Assembly (NCBI RefSeq): GCF_000764305.2
Contig: NW_025934840.1
Coordinates: 186,001 to 250,000 of the forward strand
Reading direction: 5' to 3'
Source: Hyalella azteca
Taxonomy: Eukaryota > Arthropoda > Malacostraca > Amphipoda > Hyalellidae
DNA length: 64,000 nucleotides
Of the stretch, positions 10,052-20,265 are shown in pieces. Both the position numbers and the translations under genes were made by a program. Numbering within the stretch: position 1 is the first letter of the stretch; the number at the start of each line of letters is the position of its first letter. Under the pieces are notes generated by a model, which ran no database searches, was not told the DNA's origin, and was given only the letters and a program-made list of their open reading frames with translations.

Positions 10052-12408
10052 AGACCCACAGTCGTAGTGACTCTGAATTTGCGCGGCGGCGTCGGGGAAA
10101 TGCGTCCGGAAATTGCAGGGCAAGCGTCCGCAGTCGCGTCTTTTGGTTGTTCCTGCTTGCAACTTTTGGCTGGGAGACTAAGAAGGACTGAGGCCTGTTA
10201 AAAGTTGCCGATACACGTGTAATACTTTAGTTGGATTGGACGAAACACGAAAAAATTGATTGGGCACAACTCGAAATTTTTTTGAGGATACAGGAAAATT
10301 AGAGACAGACGAAGAACCAAGTTTGATTCGCCTCAATGTTTCAGATTCTTACTTAATCGAGTTTGCGGTGGAATTACCCTAATATAGAATTGTTTGCAGT
10401 TTTCTTCCAAGATCAAAAATTATCAACAGAAACTTGAAGTTTTCTATGCATCATTTCGAAAAAGTGATAAAATTAATATCGACGAGATTTTTTCCTCTAG
10501 CCTGGCTGCTCGACAAAGAAGCTCATGACAGCTAACGACCAGCATTCGTTCCTTGAGTCGCCCCCATTTTTCTGAAGCGCTTCAATTCGACGAGACAAAA
10601 GAACTCGAGGAGACTAAGAAGTGCCAGCGAGTGGCCAAAACCCCAAGTGGCGTACCGAGTGAAGAAAACACAAGTTGATGTCTGCGTTGTGTAACTGCGG
10701 ATGTTCAGCCGGGTTATGTGTCCCAGAAATTCAGAAGCGTGGTGACAATCGCCGTTGTTTTATTAGATACTTTATCTAGCGGTTGAGCATCTGATTTCTT
10801 TTTTTTTTAAGTGAAACACTTAAACTTAAAATGACCCATCAGTTTTAACTGAATGCTGACACAGTAACAAAATGTAGTACCTCTTCTTGCACTGATTATG
10901 ACAATATTTTTACGATTATAACAAATATTGTACTGGTGTGTATTTTTACGTCGACTCATTACCAATTCCCTAGTTTCAAAACGCACTCACCAATAAGCAT
11001 AACTCAAATCTTTAGCTAACATCGACAAATATGCCCAGCAGTGACTCGAAATGAAACAACTTCTTGCATTATCAGTGAGTAGTTTACCTCCGTACCTTTC
11101 CGTTCGCACATACTAAATCCCATTGACTCAAATAATCAAATCCCATTTTAATACCTCATGACTCCCCGAGGTCCCTTGTGCTTTTTAGTCTCATTTAGAA
11201 CCCAGCATCGTTCGCGTCACTCTATCCCAACATCCAGCCGCTGAATGTTCGCAGCTTGCTGGAGCTTCGAACCCTAGACTCAGTGCTGCTTGATCACTGG
11301 GCTATTACGAGGGTGTCACAGCAGCACGGTGATACTCTTCATTCGGGAATTGACGCATTGGTGCTTTATTTTGGGTAGATGTGAATAATGGATCTTTCAA
11401 CCGTACGTAATACATTTTTGTAACGAGATACCATCGAAAATCGAATTATAATTTTGATCCAAATACTAATTAGGATGAATTTTGTTTTTTAAACATTAAA
11501 TTGAACCAAACAAGGCAAGAAGATAGAGTAGCTAAAGTTACTGAATTATCTGAGCCACAAACGGTACATGAAAATAAGTACCCGGAAATTTGAATGATTA
11601 CCGATTAAATAAGTAACAGGCGACGTATCGTTAAGACATTGCACTACCATTTGGAAAAAGAATTTGCATTTTGGACGTATTGCAAAAACAATTTTTTTTG
11701 CAAATCTTCGAATTTTAGAAAATCTTAAATCAAATCAGTAAATCTTAAGTCAATGTCATCTCTCCACGGCTGATTGATGAACTTGTTTCATGCCTAATGA
11801 GGCGAAACGGTGCTGAGAGCTGAGTTGTCAGAAGGTTTGAACACTTTATAAGCTGCTGCTTTGTGACCAAATCAATTTCTAGTACCAAATCAATTTCTAG
11901 GAATAGTTTAGTTTCGAACTTCAATGCGATCTGAACTGATTGGTCAAGATTTGGTTTATACGTGAAATGCAAAATGTTGCGTTATGAGCAGTTTATCATC
12001 AATCGTTTACTTTTAGCTCCATCGGACGTATACCAATAAATTTGTTGTCCAAAATGCACCTTCGATCAGCTTCCAGCATTGAGTCAAATAGTTAAATTAG
12101 GCGAATTGAAATTTATGCATCTTTAGATGAGAATCCCTCTATTTCTTCAAGTTTTGATTAAGAAATATAATAAATTCATCAATATGGAGCTGAATAAATT
12201 ATTCAATAGTCTTTGTTGAGGACGCAGTTTTACAATTATTATTAGGCTCTAATTAGCTTCAAATTGTTTAAGATAAAAGCTCCTATAAAGCTAACCTCAC
12301 ATTACCTTCGTCGGCGAGGAAAAAATTATTCTAAAATCGACACATTATTATTAAAGGGAGTCTTCTCTTCAATTAACAATTCTCGAAGGTGCGACACGTT
12401 CTGAATAT
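10052..12408. other. Mostly unique sequence, no confident gene
   Basis: The one coding-like patch is 10527-10676 (plus), about 50 codons open to TGA with SEALQFDETKELEETKKCQ-like composition; no good splice site flanks it. A GTGAGT donor on the minus strand at about 10985 follows roughly 120 open nt but lacks a clear acceptor. A 19-bp direct duplication (AAATCAATTTCTAG) is at 11868-11900. The remainder is AT-rich. Confidence 0.45.
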
Positions 12409-12579
12409 TTATCTATTATTAACACCTCGCCTACTGAGGGCCAAGTGTCCCGAGCTGTCTTCATCATCTACGCTCCTCTTTACATTTCCATGCATACGCT
12501 TCAGAAAAGACTTCCAACTATATTGTAGCTTTGCGTTAAAATGCAAAAGACGTTCGTGCGTTCTCGCGCCAGCCCAATT
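12409..12579 (-). CDS. Possible terminal exon
   Basis: On the minus strand a good acceptor (GTGTTTTCCCTGCAG) is followed directly by 56 open codons and TAA. The peptide begins NWAGARTHERLLHFNAKLQ and continues through a Lys/Arg-rich part to VDDEDSSGHLALSRR. Composition and the acceptor look exon-like, starting in phase 0. The plus-strand frame over the same bases is hydrophobic and less likely. No homology recognised, no poly(A) signal obvious, and no matching upstream exon found. Confidence 0.3.
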   Translation of the reverse strand, partial: NWAGARTHERLLHFNAKLQYSWKSFLKRMHGNVKRSVDDEDSSGHLALSRRGVNNR

Positions 12580-12753
12580 CTGCAGGGAAAACACAAGATA
12601 ATGGTTGACTTTAGGCCTACCCAGGCCTACGCCTGTCATGGCGATCTATCTCAACAATTTAATGCTACTCCGGATAATCTAAGTCGTTAAGCAGGCACGG
12701 TATGCCAGCTATCTCCGCAGCCAGCTATTTGCATTGAATTTGTACGGTAATCG

Positions 12754-12830
12754 CCCTAACAAAATTTAGAGTCGCCCCAGCTTCTGGTAATCCAAATCAG
12801 AAGCTGCCGCGTCTGTAAATTTTCACTGGG
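12754..12830 (+). mobile_element. Family C hairpin MITE
   Basis: 77 bp. Left end CCCTAACAAAATTTAGAGTC, right end TAAATTTTCACTGGG; the ends are imperfect inverted repeats. The centre is a 9-bp perfect stem, CAGCTTCTG and CAGAAGCTG. On the minus strand it reads as the peptide LLIWITRSWGDSKFC with a stop and is the tail of an open frame at 12756-13061. No coding role of its own. Confidence 0.93.
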
Positions 12831-14211
12831 TGCTAGCGAGGTCTTACAGACGAGGTTCAGAGGTGGTCCATTCATGCATTTCTTACAAGTTCTTTTCTTA
12901 ATTTTCTGTGCCTCGTTGCATAAATGCAACCTCAAGAACACTTTAAGTTTAAACTTCTTATAAAAACTTGTAACATTAACGAGACCTATTATATCCTCCG
13001 AGCCCGACCTTCTCTCCGAACACATTTCCAAACTACTTTGCAGACGCAATTCTGACCACACTTTCGCCTCACCCTGAATTTTACAAAGATTTTTTTTGAA
13101 TTTTACAAAGATTTTTTCTGGGGGCTAATACGGTCGCTAAAAAACCCCGTGTGTGGCCAATGGTGCGGCACGCTGCCTAGGTCGTTTCCTGCAGTTTTTA
13201 TACGAATAATTTTTTTATGTATGCGCTAGATCGTATAAAACGAAGGGCAAGGCTCCTTAAAAATTATTTAAAGTGTAAAATAATTTACAACATTTTTAGT
13301 AGGTAAACATGAATAAGACGTTTCAGTGAAGAAAATATTGTTAATAAAACGAATAAGACTTAAAATATTGAATGAATCAAATTATTTAGTCTATAAATTT
13401 TGTTCTAATAACATATGTTTTCTTAGTGGCGTAACTTTAATGAGCTGTTACACAAACATGAGTATAACCATGAACTTAAGCCGACGCTGTATCATGTCCC
13501 GGACTAGCGCAAATCTCAAGCATCGTAAATTTAATATAACAAAACCTCGTCACCTCGTTCGGTAAACCTTGACTAAAAATCTACGAAAATTATTTAAGAA
13601 ATACAACCGAATATTATGTGAATGTTTCGTATATTGGAATAAATAAAGACGAGATGAGTGATTTTGTCCGCCAGATGCCTTGCAGTTCGCTCACTGTTAA
13701 CCTGAAAGAGAATGCAGAACGACAATAACTAACAGCGAAGTGTTATACAAACTTCGACTACCATATTGCTAAATAATCTTTTTAGAACTTGTAATATCAA
13801 CGCAACTTATTATATTTTTACTATGCGCAGGGTGCGAGTCGTATTAAACTTCACTCACTCGGTCAAGGAAATAATTTCGAGGGTTTGAAGCTGTATTGAT
13901 TAAACGAAATTAAATTGAAGCTTGAGCATGGGCTTGAGAAATTTTAATATTCACACTCAACAGGGATATTTTTTTTTATTCGCATTAATTTTCGTCCATT
14001 TCCAATCTTCGCTCGGGGTATTTAGTTTCTACATTCTCAAAAAGCCTATTTGATGAAGTTATTTTGAACTCTTGGATCTTGATGACAAAATGTATTGAGG
14101 AAAGCATTTAAGGATGAAGTTTTGAGGTTGAGGTCACAAGATTTCACCCCAACTCCCAAAGGAAATATTGAGACAAAATTGATTACGATTTTATTCCGTC
14201 GAAACAACCTT
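12831..14211. other. Unique sequence with a weak minus-strand exon candidate
   Basis: 12986-13073 on minus is an 88-nt open stretch after AATTCAG (GEAKVWSELRLQSSLEM) ending at a weak GT donor; the tract before it is A-rich, so I do not call it. A 23-bp duplication (ATTTTACAAAGATTTTTT) is at 13077-13118. Nothing else seen. Confidence 0.4.
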
Positions 14212-14350
14212 CCCTAACAAAATTTAGAGTCGCCTCAGCTTCTGGTTATCCGAATCAGAAGCTGCCGCGTCTGTAAATTTTCACTGGGAAGAACTCCTAC
14301 CCTAACAAAATTTAGAGTCGCCCTAGCTTCTGGTAATCCAAATCAGAAGC
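14212..14350 (+). mobile_element. Family C: full copy plus truncated copy
   Basis: Full copy 14212-14288, linker AAGAACTCCTA 14289-14299, second copy 14300-14350 cut off inside the hairpin stem (CAGAAGC). An undetermined base (N) follows at 14351 and then a minisatellite. The break may be real or an assembly join. Confidence 0.92.
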
Positions 14351-14351
14351 N

Positions 14352-14706
14352 GGATGTGGTCCTGAGGATGTGGTCCTGAGGATGTGGTCCTGAGAATGTG
14401 GTCCTGAGGATGTGGTCCTGAGGATGTGGTCCAGTGGATGTGGTGCTGAGGATGTGGTCCGGAGGATGTGGTCCTGATGAGCAGAGCTGGGCAGCGCTAC
14501 TTTGAAATGTAGCGGCCGCAACCGCTACCGCTACATGCTTTAAATGTAGCGGGCGCTACCGCTACCGCTACATTGCCTTAAATGTAGCGCCGCTACCGTT
14601 ACCGCTACTGAAGATGTAGCGCACTACTGCCCACCTCTCTATGTGTGTATGTATGTGGTCCTGAGAATGTGGTCCTGAGTATGTGGTCCTAAGGATGTGG
14701 TACTGA
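14352..14706. repeat. 14-bp minisatellite split by an hAT-like element
   Basis: Unit GGATGTGGTCCTGA, about 9 units at 14352-14478. The array resumes at about 14650-14706 after the inserted element, showing that the insertion landed inside it. Confidence 0.92.
14482..14639. mobile_element. hAT-like MITE inside the minisatellite
   Basis: 158 bp. Left end CAGAGCTGGGCAGCGCTAC and right end complementary to GAGAGGTGGGCAGTAGTGC. The interior is built of TACCGCTAC and AAATGTAGCG motifs in both orientations. CAGAG-TGGG ends are typical of hAT-type elements. No transposase. Confidence 0.75.
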
Positions 14707-14848
14707 TAAGTTTATCTCCACAAGAGGTCTCAGGATGGTCGTATGTCAGGCCGAGAAGCAGAAACGTTCAGGCTGGAGATGGATGACTCGACTTCATTGC
14801 TTATTCAGTTGTGGGCTCCTGAGCGGGGACAGCTCAACTAACATTGCA

Positions 14849-14985
14849 ACACAATTCATTATATGAATATTCATTTAACTGCATCTGAATCAAGTCAGAG
14901 ATCACTTTTCAAATCAGAGAACACAATTCATTACATGAATAGTCATTTAACTGCATCTGAATCAGATCATAAATACTTAAAATAG
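14849..14985. repeat. 72-bp tandem duplication
   Basis: ACAATTCATTATATGAAT at 14851 recurs with small changes at 14923, followed in both copies by TCATTTAACTGCATCTGAATC. Confidence 0.85.
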
Positions 14986-15002
14986 ATTATTCTTCAAGCG
15001 AT

Positions 15003-15318
15003 CTCCATCACGCCTGTTATTGTAGAGCGGAGATATTTAAAATAGGTTAGGTTAGGTTATGTTAGGTTAGTTCCATCCTCCATCACGCCTGTTATTGTAG
15101 AGCGGAAATTTTTAAATAGGTTAGGTTAGGTTAGGTCCATCCTCCATCACGCCTGTTATTGTTGATCGGAGATATTTAAAAAGGTTAGGTTAGGTTATGT
15201 TAGGTTAGTTCCATCCTCCATCACGCCTGTTATTGTAGAGCGGAGATATTCAAAATAGGTAAGGTTAGGTTAGGTTAGGTTAGGTTAGTTCCATCCTCCA
15301 TCACGCCTGTTATTGGCC
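15003..15318. repeat. Tandem repeat containing TTAGG telomere-type runs
   Basis: Units of 64-80 bp, each with CATCACGCCTGTTATTG (15006, 15081, 15145, 15219, 15299) and a run of GGTTA of varying length (up to about 35 bp at 15256-15290). TTAGG is the usual arthropod telomere repeat. Here it is interstitial and embedded in a longer unit. Confidence 0.88.
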
Positions 15319-15612
15319 CCATTTCAGGCACAGGCCGGCATGCAAATTTTGTCCATCAAAACCGATGCCAAAATTAACTCGGGCCTGCGAGGCACCGCCA
15401 TGCGAGTGCCCGTTAAGTGTAACGGCGAACCCTTACGAGCAATAAAGCTTTTTCTGTGTACTTGCAGTACTCTTGCCTTATCATTAGCATTATTGTGTCT
15501 GTCTTTTTATGATGACAATAAACGTGATCGCGCCGTAATGTGCAAGCCGCTAGAATGTCAACCGCTGAAAATTAGCTCACTACAAGCGGTCATGCCACTT
15601 ACTGATTGCTAG
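15313..15612 (+). CDS. Possible small membrane-protein frame or terminal exon
   Basis: Frame of 99 codons starting at ATG 15313. After a basic, Cys-containing first half it has a hydrophobic stretch (CTCSTLALSLALLCLSFY, about residues 50-67) and a polar tail ending in PLTDC. A good acceptor (CTGTGTACTTGCAG, ending 15463) falls inside, so 15464-15612 could alternatively be a terminal exon in the same frame. No family recognised. It directly abuts tandem repeats on both sides, which weakens the case. Confidence 0.2.
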   Translation: MAPFQAQAGMQILSIKTDAKINSGLRGTAMRVPVKCNGEPLRAIKLFLCTCSTLALSLALLCLSFYDDNKRDRAVMCKPLECQPLKISSLQAVMPLTDC

Positions 15613-15815
15613 ACACTTTACGTCTGGACTTGTTCGAGTATCCCCTTTCGAAACACGCTAATATCGCTCCTTTAGTGCTGGACACTTTACGTTAGAAGTT
15701 GTTTAAGTATCTCATATTCCGAACCTCGGTGATTACTGCTCACGTGGGGCTACACACTTTACGCGTTAAGTTGTTCAAGTATTCCCTCTATAGAAGCAAG
15801 GTGATAGCACCAACT
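15613..15815. repeat. Three diverged ~70-bp tandem units
   Basis: CACTTTACG followed by GTTGTT(C/T)(A/G)AGTAT(C/T) occurs at about 15615, 15682 and 15758. Confidence 0.75.
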
Positions 15816-15888
15816 TGTTAATAAAAAGTTCCAAAATACTTCCCCAGACGTCCGAATCAAAACGCCAGCCCTGACGCCTGCATGAATA

Positions 15889-16065
15889 AATACACTATAA
15901 TTACTTTGTGTTACTCAAGTATATGTCACTCTAATTGTGTCACAATTATCAATTAATTGATAATGTGTAAAGTACCAAGAAATAACTACACTAGTTACTT
16001 TGTTTTACTCAAGTATATGTCACTTTAAGTGTGTTAGTAGTTAAATTAATAAATAATGTGTGTCA
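15889..16065. repeat. 94-bp tandem duplication
   Basis: ACTTTGTGTTACTCAAGTAT at 15903 recurs at 15997 with one change, followed in both by ATGTCACT. Confidence 0.85.
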
Positions 16066-16925
16066 GGAAACTGTAATTATTGGAAAATTTCCTAAGAGTT
16101 CCGTAACCTGCATCATGCAGCACAGACATCAAAGGACTGATGAGGCATGAAAGAAGGGAAGGAAATCGAGATAAAATTTAATTATAACTGTGACGAGTGT
16201 GGAAATAAATTTATTATTACAAGTTTATCATAGTAATAATATTGAGAAGGTGGATTCTTTGCTGATCATTCAAGATTACAATGATATATTCTTATCAAAG
16301 ACTGACATGACTGCCGACTGCAAATCCGAAATATCCGACCGGAAGCAATGAATATCGATTGCACATTCCTATTTGGAATGTGCAATCACTGATTACATTT
16401 AAAACTGTTTAAATTGAGAAGAAATTTGGCGGTAAAAATGTTGTTATTTCATCATAATCTAGGCCATAAAAGTTTACAATTATTTTAACAGCTTGTTCTT
16501 TACACAGCACTGATTTAAACTAAACCTTAGAACAAGTGCGGGGTGATTGAGAACCCCCAATATATATTTCACGTTCCGCCAAAGATAAGCCAATATCGCA
16601 ATTTTCTTGATTGTAACCATCATCTTGGGCATAAATTTTGCGACCAATATTAAAGGCTGCCACTCAAGGCATCTTATGGACATCGTTACAGGGGATGGTG
16701 TGTCGTTATGCTATGTCTTATTAAAGATTCCGGCTCTCACAATGTCGCTGGATTATGACATCAGCTCTCTAATATTGCAAAGTGCCCACGGTGACATTTT
16801 TTGGCAGTTAGTGTCACCCATAACGATCATCATCCACCGTTGCCAAACCATATTGAAAATCACAGGCTACACAATGGAAATGCGATGAGAGGCGTTAGGC
16901 CGGCCGGCGTTTGTTTGCCTCTTAT
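16066..16925. other. Unique sequence with a small perfect hairpin
   Basis: GATTGCACATTCC at 16357-16369 and its exact complement at 16375-16387 form a 13-bp stem with a 5-nt loop. Overlapping opposite frames at 16480-16683 (-) and 16607-16888 (+) show no domain and are probably chance. Confidence 0.5.
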
Positions 16926-17090
16926 CCCTAACAAAATTTAGAGTCGCCCCAGCTTCTGGCAATCCAAATCAGAAGCTGCCGCGACTGTAAATTTTCACTG
17001 GGAAGAACTCCTACCCTAACAAAATTTAGAGTCGCCCCAGCTTCTGGCAATCCAAATCAGAAGCTGCCGCGTCTGTAAATTTTCACTGGG
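16926..17090 (+). mobile_element. Family C tandem dimer
   Basis: Copies 16926-17002 and 17014-17090 joined by the standard 11-bp linker AAGAACTCCTA (17003-17013). Confidence 0.95.
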
Positions 17091-17389
17091 AAGAACTCCT
17101 ATATTTGCCTCATGGAACACCATGCGACCGCTGAGCGTGTAGAGAGACTCCTGTCGTGTCCGTAACCAAACCAACGAAATTAAACAAAAACAAATAGATA
17201 ATAATGCGTGAAGTTCATATGTCTCGTTAATTTATTGTTAGTAAGGTTAATGAGGCTCGAGTGTTGTGCTCTACAATAGAGAATCATACACAAAGATACC
17301 AGTTGTGATGAAATTAGATGAAATTAGAGACCAAATAGCTGCATCCGACCTAGGGTATCTTGGACTCCAGAAAGCTGCCGTTACCAAGG
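17091..17389. other. No recognisable feature
   Basis: Unique sequence between the family C dimer and the 25-bp array. Nothing seen. Confidence 0.5.
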
Positions 17390-18060
17390 CGACCTCGGCA
17401 TGAGCAATAATAACGGCAGCTTGTCGATAAGCATATTCAGAGAACGGCTATTGTTAGGCAGTGCTTGCTTGTCTTCTAAGTCTCTCTGGCCCTGCTGTTA
17501 CCATGGCGATCTCAAGCTGCCGTTACCAAGGCGACCTCAAGCTGCCGTTACCATGGCGACCTCAAGCTGCTGTTACCATGGCGACCTCAAGGTGTGGTTA
17601 CCATGGCGACCTCAAGCTGCCGTTACCATGGCGACCTCAAGCTGCCGTTACCATGGCGACCTCAAGCTGCCGTTACCATGGCGACCTCAAGCTGTCGTTA
17701 CCATGGCGACCTCAAGGTGCCGTTACCATGGCGACCTTGGCAAGAGCAATATTAAAGGCAGCTTCTCGATAAGCATATTCAGAGAATGGCTATTGTTAGA
17801 CAGTGCTTGCTTGTCTTCTAAGTCTCTCTGGCCCTGCTGTTACCATGGCGACCTCAAGCTGCCGTTACCATGGCGACCTCAAGCTGCCATTACCATGGCG
17901 ACCTCAAGCTGCCGTTACCATGGCGACCTCAAGGTGCCGTTACCATGGCGACCTCAAGGTGTCGTTACCATGGCGACCTCAAGCTGCCGTTACCAAGGCA
18001 ACCTTGGCAAGAGCAATAATAACGGCAGCTTCTCGATAAGCATATTCAGTGAATGGCTAT
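17390..18060. repeat. 25-bp minisatellite with higher-order structure; X-box-like unit
   Basis: Unit GTTACCATGGCGACCTCAAG plus CTGCC. Sites start at 17497 then every 25 bp to 17722 (10 sites) and at 17839 then every 25 bp to 17989 (7), with one lone site at 17390. Each block is bounded by an ~85-bp segment containing GATAAGCATATTCAG and GCTTGCTTGTCTTCTAAG, present three times, so the whole is a higher-order repeat. The 263-codon plus frame 17400-18191 is open because the 25-bp unit lacks stops in all three plus frames; I do not regard it as a protein. Each GTTACCATGGCGAC fits the nematode X-box consensus for RFX factors. Confidence 0.93.
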
Positions 18061-19073
18061 TGTTAGGCAGCGCTTGCTTGTCTTCTAAGTCTCTCAGGCA
18101 CTGTCATTGCTGGCAGGGCGACGAAGGAGGCTGCAATGTCTCACGCCGGTCGAGGGTATCAGCGCTAGGCAGGCCTCTTGCAATACCATAGGCCTATTGC
18201 AGCGTGAACACCTAGGCCGCTATCACGCTCCACCAAACGTTCGATTTGTTACAGTTCCACGTACGACGTAACTATTATTACTATGTGAGGCAGTAAAACA
18301 GATTCTTTTAAGTTTCAGATTATTAGAAAGGTTCTTGTTTTTCTTACCGCATTAAGTTTATTAAATATCGAAAATTTAATAGAGTGTTTGTGAATAAAGT
18401 GGCTCAATTTTCGAACTGTATATCACCTGGGAAGGAATAAGGGACAACATTAAATAAAAATTTGTTGCAAAGGATTTTGATCGTTTCTGAAAAAGTGATC
18501 GCTAAATTAGAACTATAATATCCATGCTAAAAAATTAAACAGGATGCTACGATTCAGGTTTAGATTAATTAATCAATCGGTTTCTGAATTTTTGCGTGAA
18601 ATATTTGTATTTATATTTAAATCAGATTCAATTGCGTATGACAAACTTGGATGTGATTTCTAACAATTTCTTCATAAACAATTCTCCGGGGCAGAGGCTT
18701 TAATCAGTTTCAGTTTTCGGTCAAGTTTACGAGGCACTCGCGTGAGAAACAATTTGCAAAAACATAATGTTTTTGATGTTCCTGATATTTTCATTTTGAC
18801 TGCGGCCTTTTGACTGCCACTACAGCGGCCTTCTGTTCATATGCTTGCCTCTCACGAGATATTGAGCAGGGTAGAGATGCCGGGGCAAAAAAATGATCGT
18901 CGTTTAGCCGGCCACCCAATGCCCGGTGGTTGGCCTACGGTCATCATCCGAATATTTTAATTAAGGAACAGGACGAGCAAAAAAGAAATTCCTGAATCGC
19001 AGCGGCGAAGCGCCCGACGACGCCTCGTGGTGGTCGTTTGGTTGGTCGTAAAGTGTCGGTGATGTCGTCTCGA
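18061..19073. other. No recognisable feature
   Basis: AT-rich, then GC-richer from about 18830. No convincing exon, RNA gene or element. Confidence 0.5.
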
Positions 19074-19525
19074 TAAGCACGGCGCCCCTAAAACTGTCCT
19101 CCACTCACCGGCTCAGGCTTCTGCACATTAAGGACCTGCAACACGTAAGAGAACAAGTGTCAAAACAGAACAAGTCTACTTGATAAGCAAGCACAGCGCA
19201 CCTAAAACTGTCCTCCACTCACCGGCTCAGGCTTCTGCACATTAAGGACCTGCGACACGCAAGAGAACAAGTGTCAAAACAAAACAAGTCTACTTGATAA
19301 GCACAGCGCCCCTAAAACTGAAGCACAGCGAAATGAAGCATAGAAAATATCTATCTAAGGACCATAATTCCTGGAACTGAAAAGCACAGCGCCCCTAAAA
19401 CTAAAATCTACTTGATAATCACAGCGCCCCTAAAACTGTCCTCCACTCACCGGCTCAGGCTTCTGCACATTAAGGACCTGCAAGACGCAGGAGTGTCAAA
19501 ACAAAACAAGCCTACTCGCCTGTGA
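19074..19525. repeat. ~115-bp tandem repeat, three full and two partial units
   Basis: Each full unit carries GCGCCCCTAAAACTGTCCTC, CACTCACCGGCTCAGG, TTCTGCACATTAAGGAC and GTGTCAAAACA. Partial units lacking the middle lie at 19300-19430. The conserved block in the three full units has minus-strand splice signals on both sides (next entry). Confidence 0.9.
19109..19477 (-). CDS. Triplicated 27-nt micro-exon candidate
   Basis: Three identical 27-nt blocks at 19109-19135, 19223-19249 and 19451-19477. On the minus strand each follows an acceptor (a T/C-rich tract ending TTGCAG, TCGCAG or TTGCAG) and is followed by a perfect GTGAGTGG donor. Read in phase 0 each gives VLNVQKPEP. Tandem short in-frame exons rich in Pro, Glu, Lys and Val occur in elastic muscle proteins, but nine residues cannot assign a family. 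Since the three blocks arose by duplication, this is one observation, not three. Chance juxtaposition of splice-like motifs remains possible. Confidence 0.28.
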
Positions 19526-20265
19526 GCTTATATTGTTGACGGCAAAGAGTTAGAGGTAAAAATCTTAGGTCCACAACAGCTAGCTTCAAGTGCAGACAGT
19601 TTTGATGGAGCCTTCAAGTGCAGCCTTGAAGAAATGTATTCTTCAGGAAATGAAGAAAATGTGCCTTGAAGAAAACGTGAAGAAAATGTGCCTTGAAGAA
19701 ATGTGTTCTTCAAATGAAGAAATATGCTCTCATGCCTTGAACTCACCTCGACTCATCAAACAGCTTGAAAACATCAACGAATGCCTGCTGACATCTCCTG
19801 ATGGCCGTGACAAAGTGACCTCGCAAGTCCAAGGGATATCCTTAGTTGACGGTCGCTCTTTCTAACTATGGCCATCGCTGTGCAATGAAAATTTCTTCGG
19901 ATTCCGTTACAAATTTAGTAATTTTTATCCGATTTAGCAGTACCATTGCTGTCATTTTGACACCAACAATAAAAGCTGGTATTTTGCCAATTATTTTGGA
20001 TGAACCTACCGTGTACTCAGGGACACGAAAAGAATAGATCATGTAGACTGTTATCCTGATCCCTAATTGTTATCCTGATGCTTGATTGTTATCCTGATGC
20101 CTCTGTATTTAATTTAGTACAATTTGCCTTATCTCAAAAAAAGAAGTAATTTGAAAAAATGTGGTCTAAATAAAAAAGAAGAGTGCAGGTCGCCGTGTTG
20201 ACTGCAGCTCAGCGTCTTCAGGTCTGGTGGATGCAGCACTTAACTCATCATATCTAACCGGCCTC
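19526..20265. other. Low-complexity and unique sequence, no confident gene
   Basis: GAAGAAA-rich degenerate tandem at about 19608-19722 opens a Lys/Glu/Met-rich plus frame (19590-19865); I do not trust it. Three copies of a ~21-bp unit with TTGTTATCCTGATGC lie at about 20045-20100. Confidence 0.5.

Noticed and set aside
13590..13701. Minus-strand acceptor (CATTCTCTTTCAG) followed by 35 open codons; similar cases at 7496-7588, 20631-20768 and 12986-13073
   Set aside because: A polypyrimidine-AG with 30-45 open codons is expected many times by chance in 64 kb on two strands. These lack donors, codon bias or motifs.
16480..16888. Overlapping opposite frames of 67 and 93 codons
   Set aside because: Both are open over the same bases, with no domain and no splice context.
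17400..18191. A 263-codon open frame on plus, the longest in the window
   Set aside because: The 25-bp unit has no stop in any plus frame, so openness is automatic. Other plus frames in the same array are open too.
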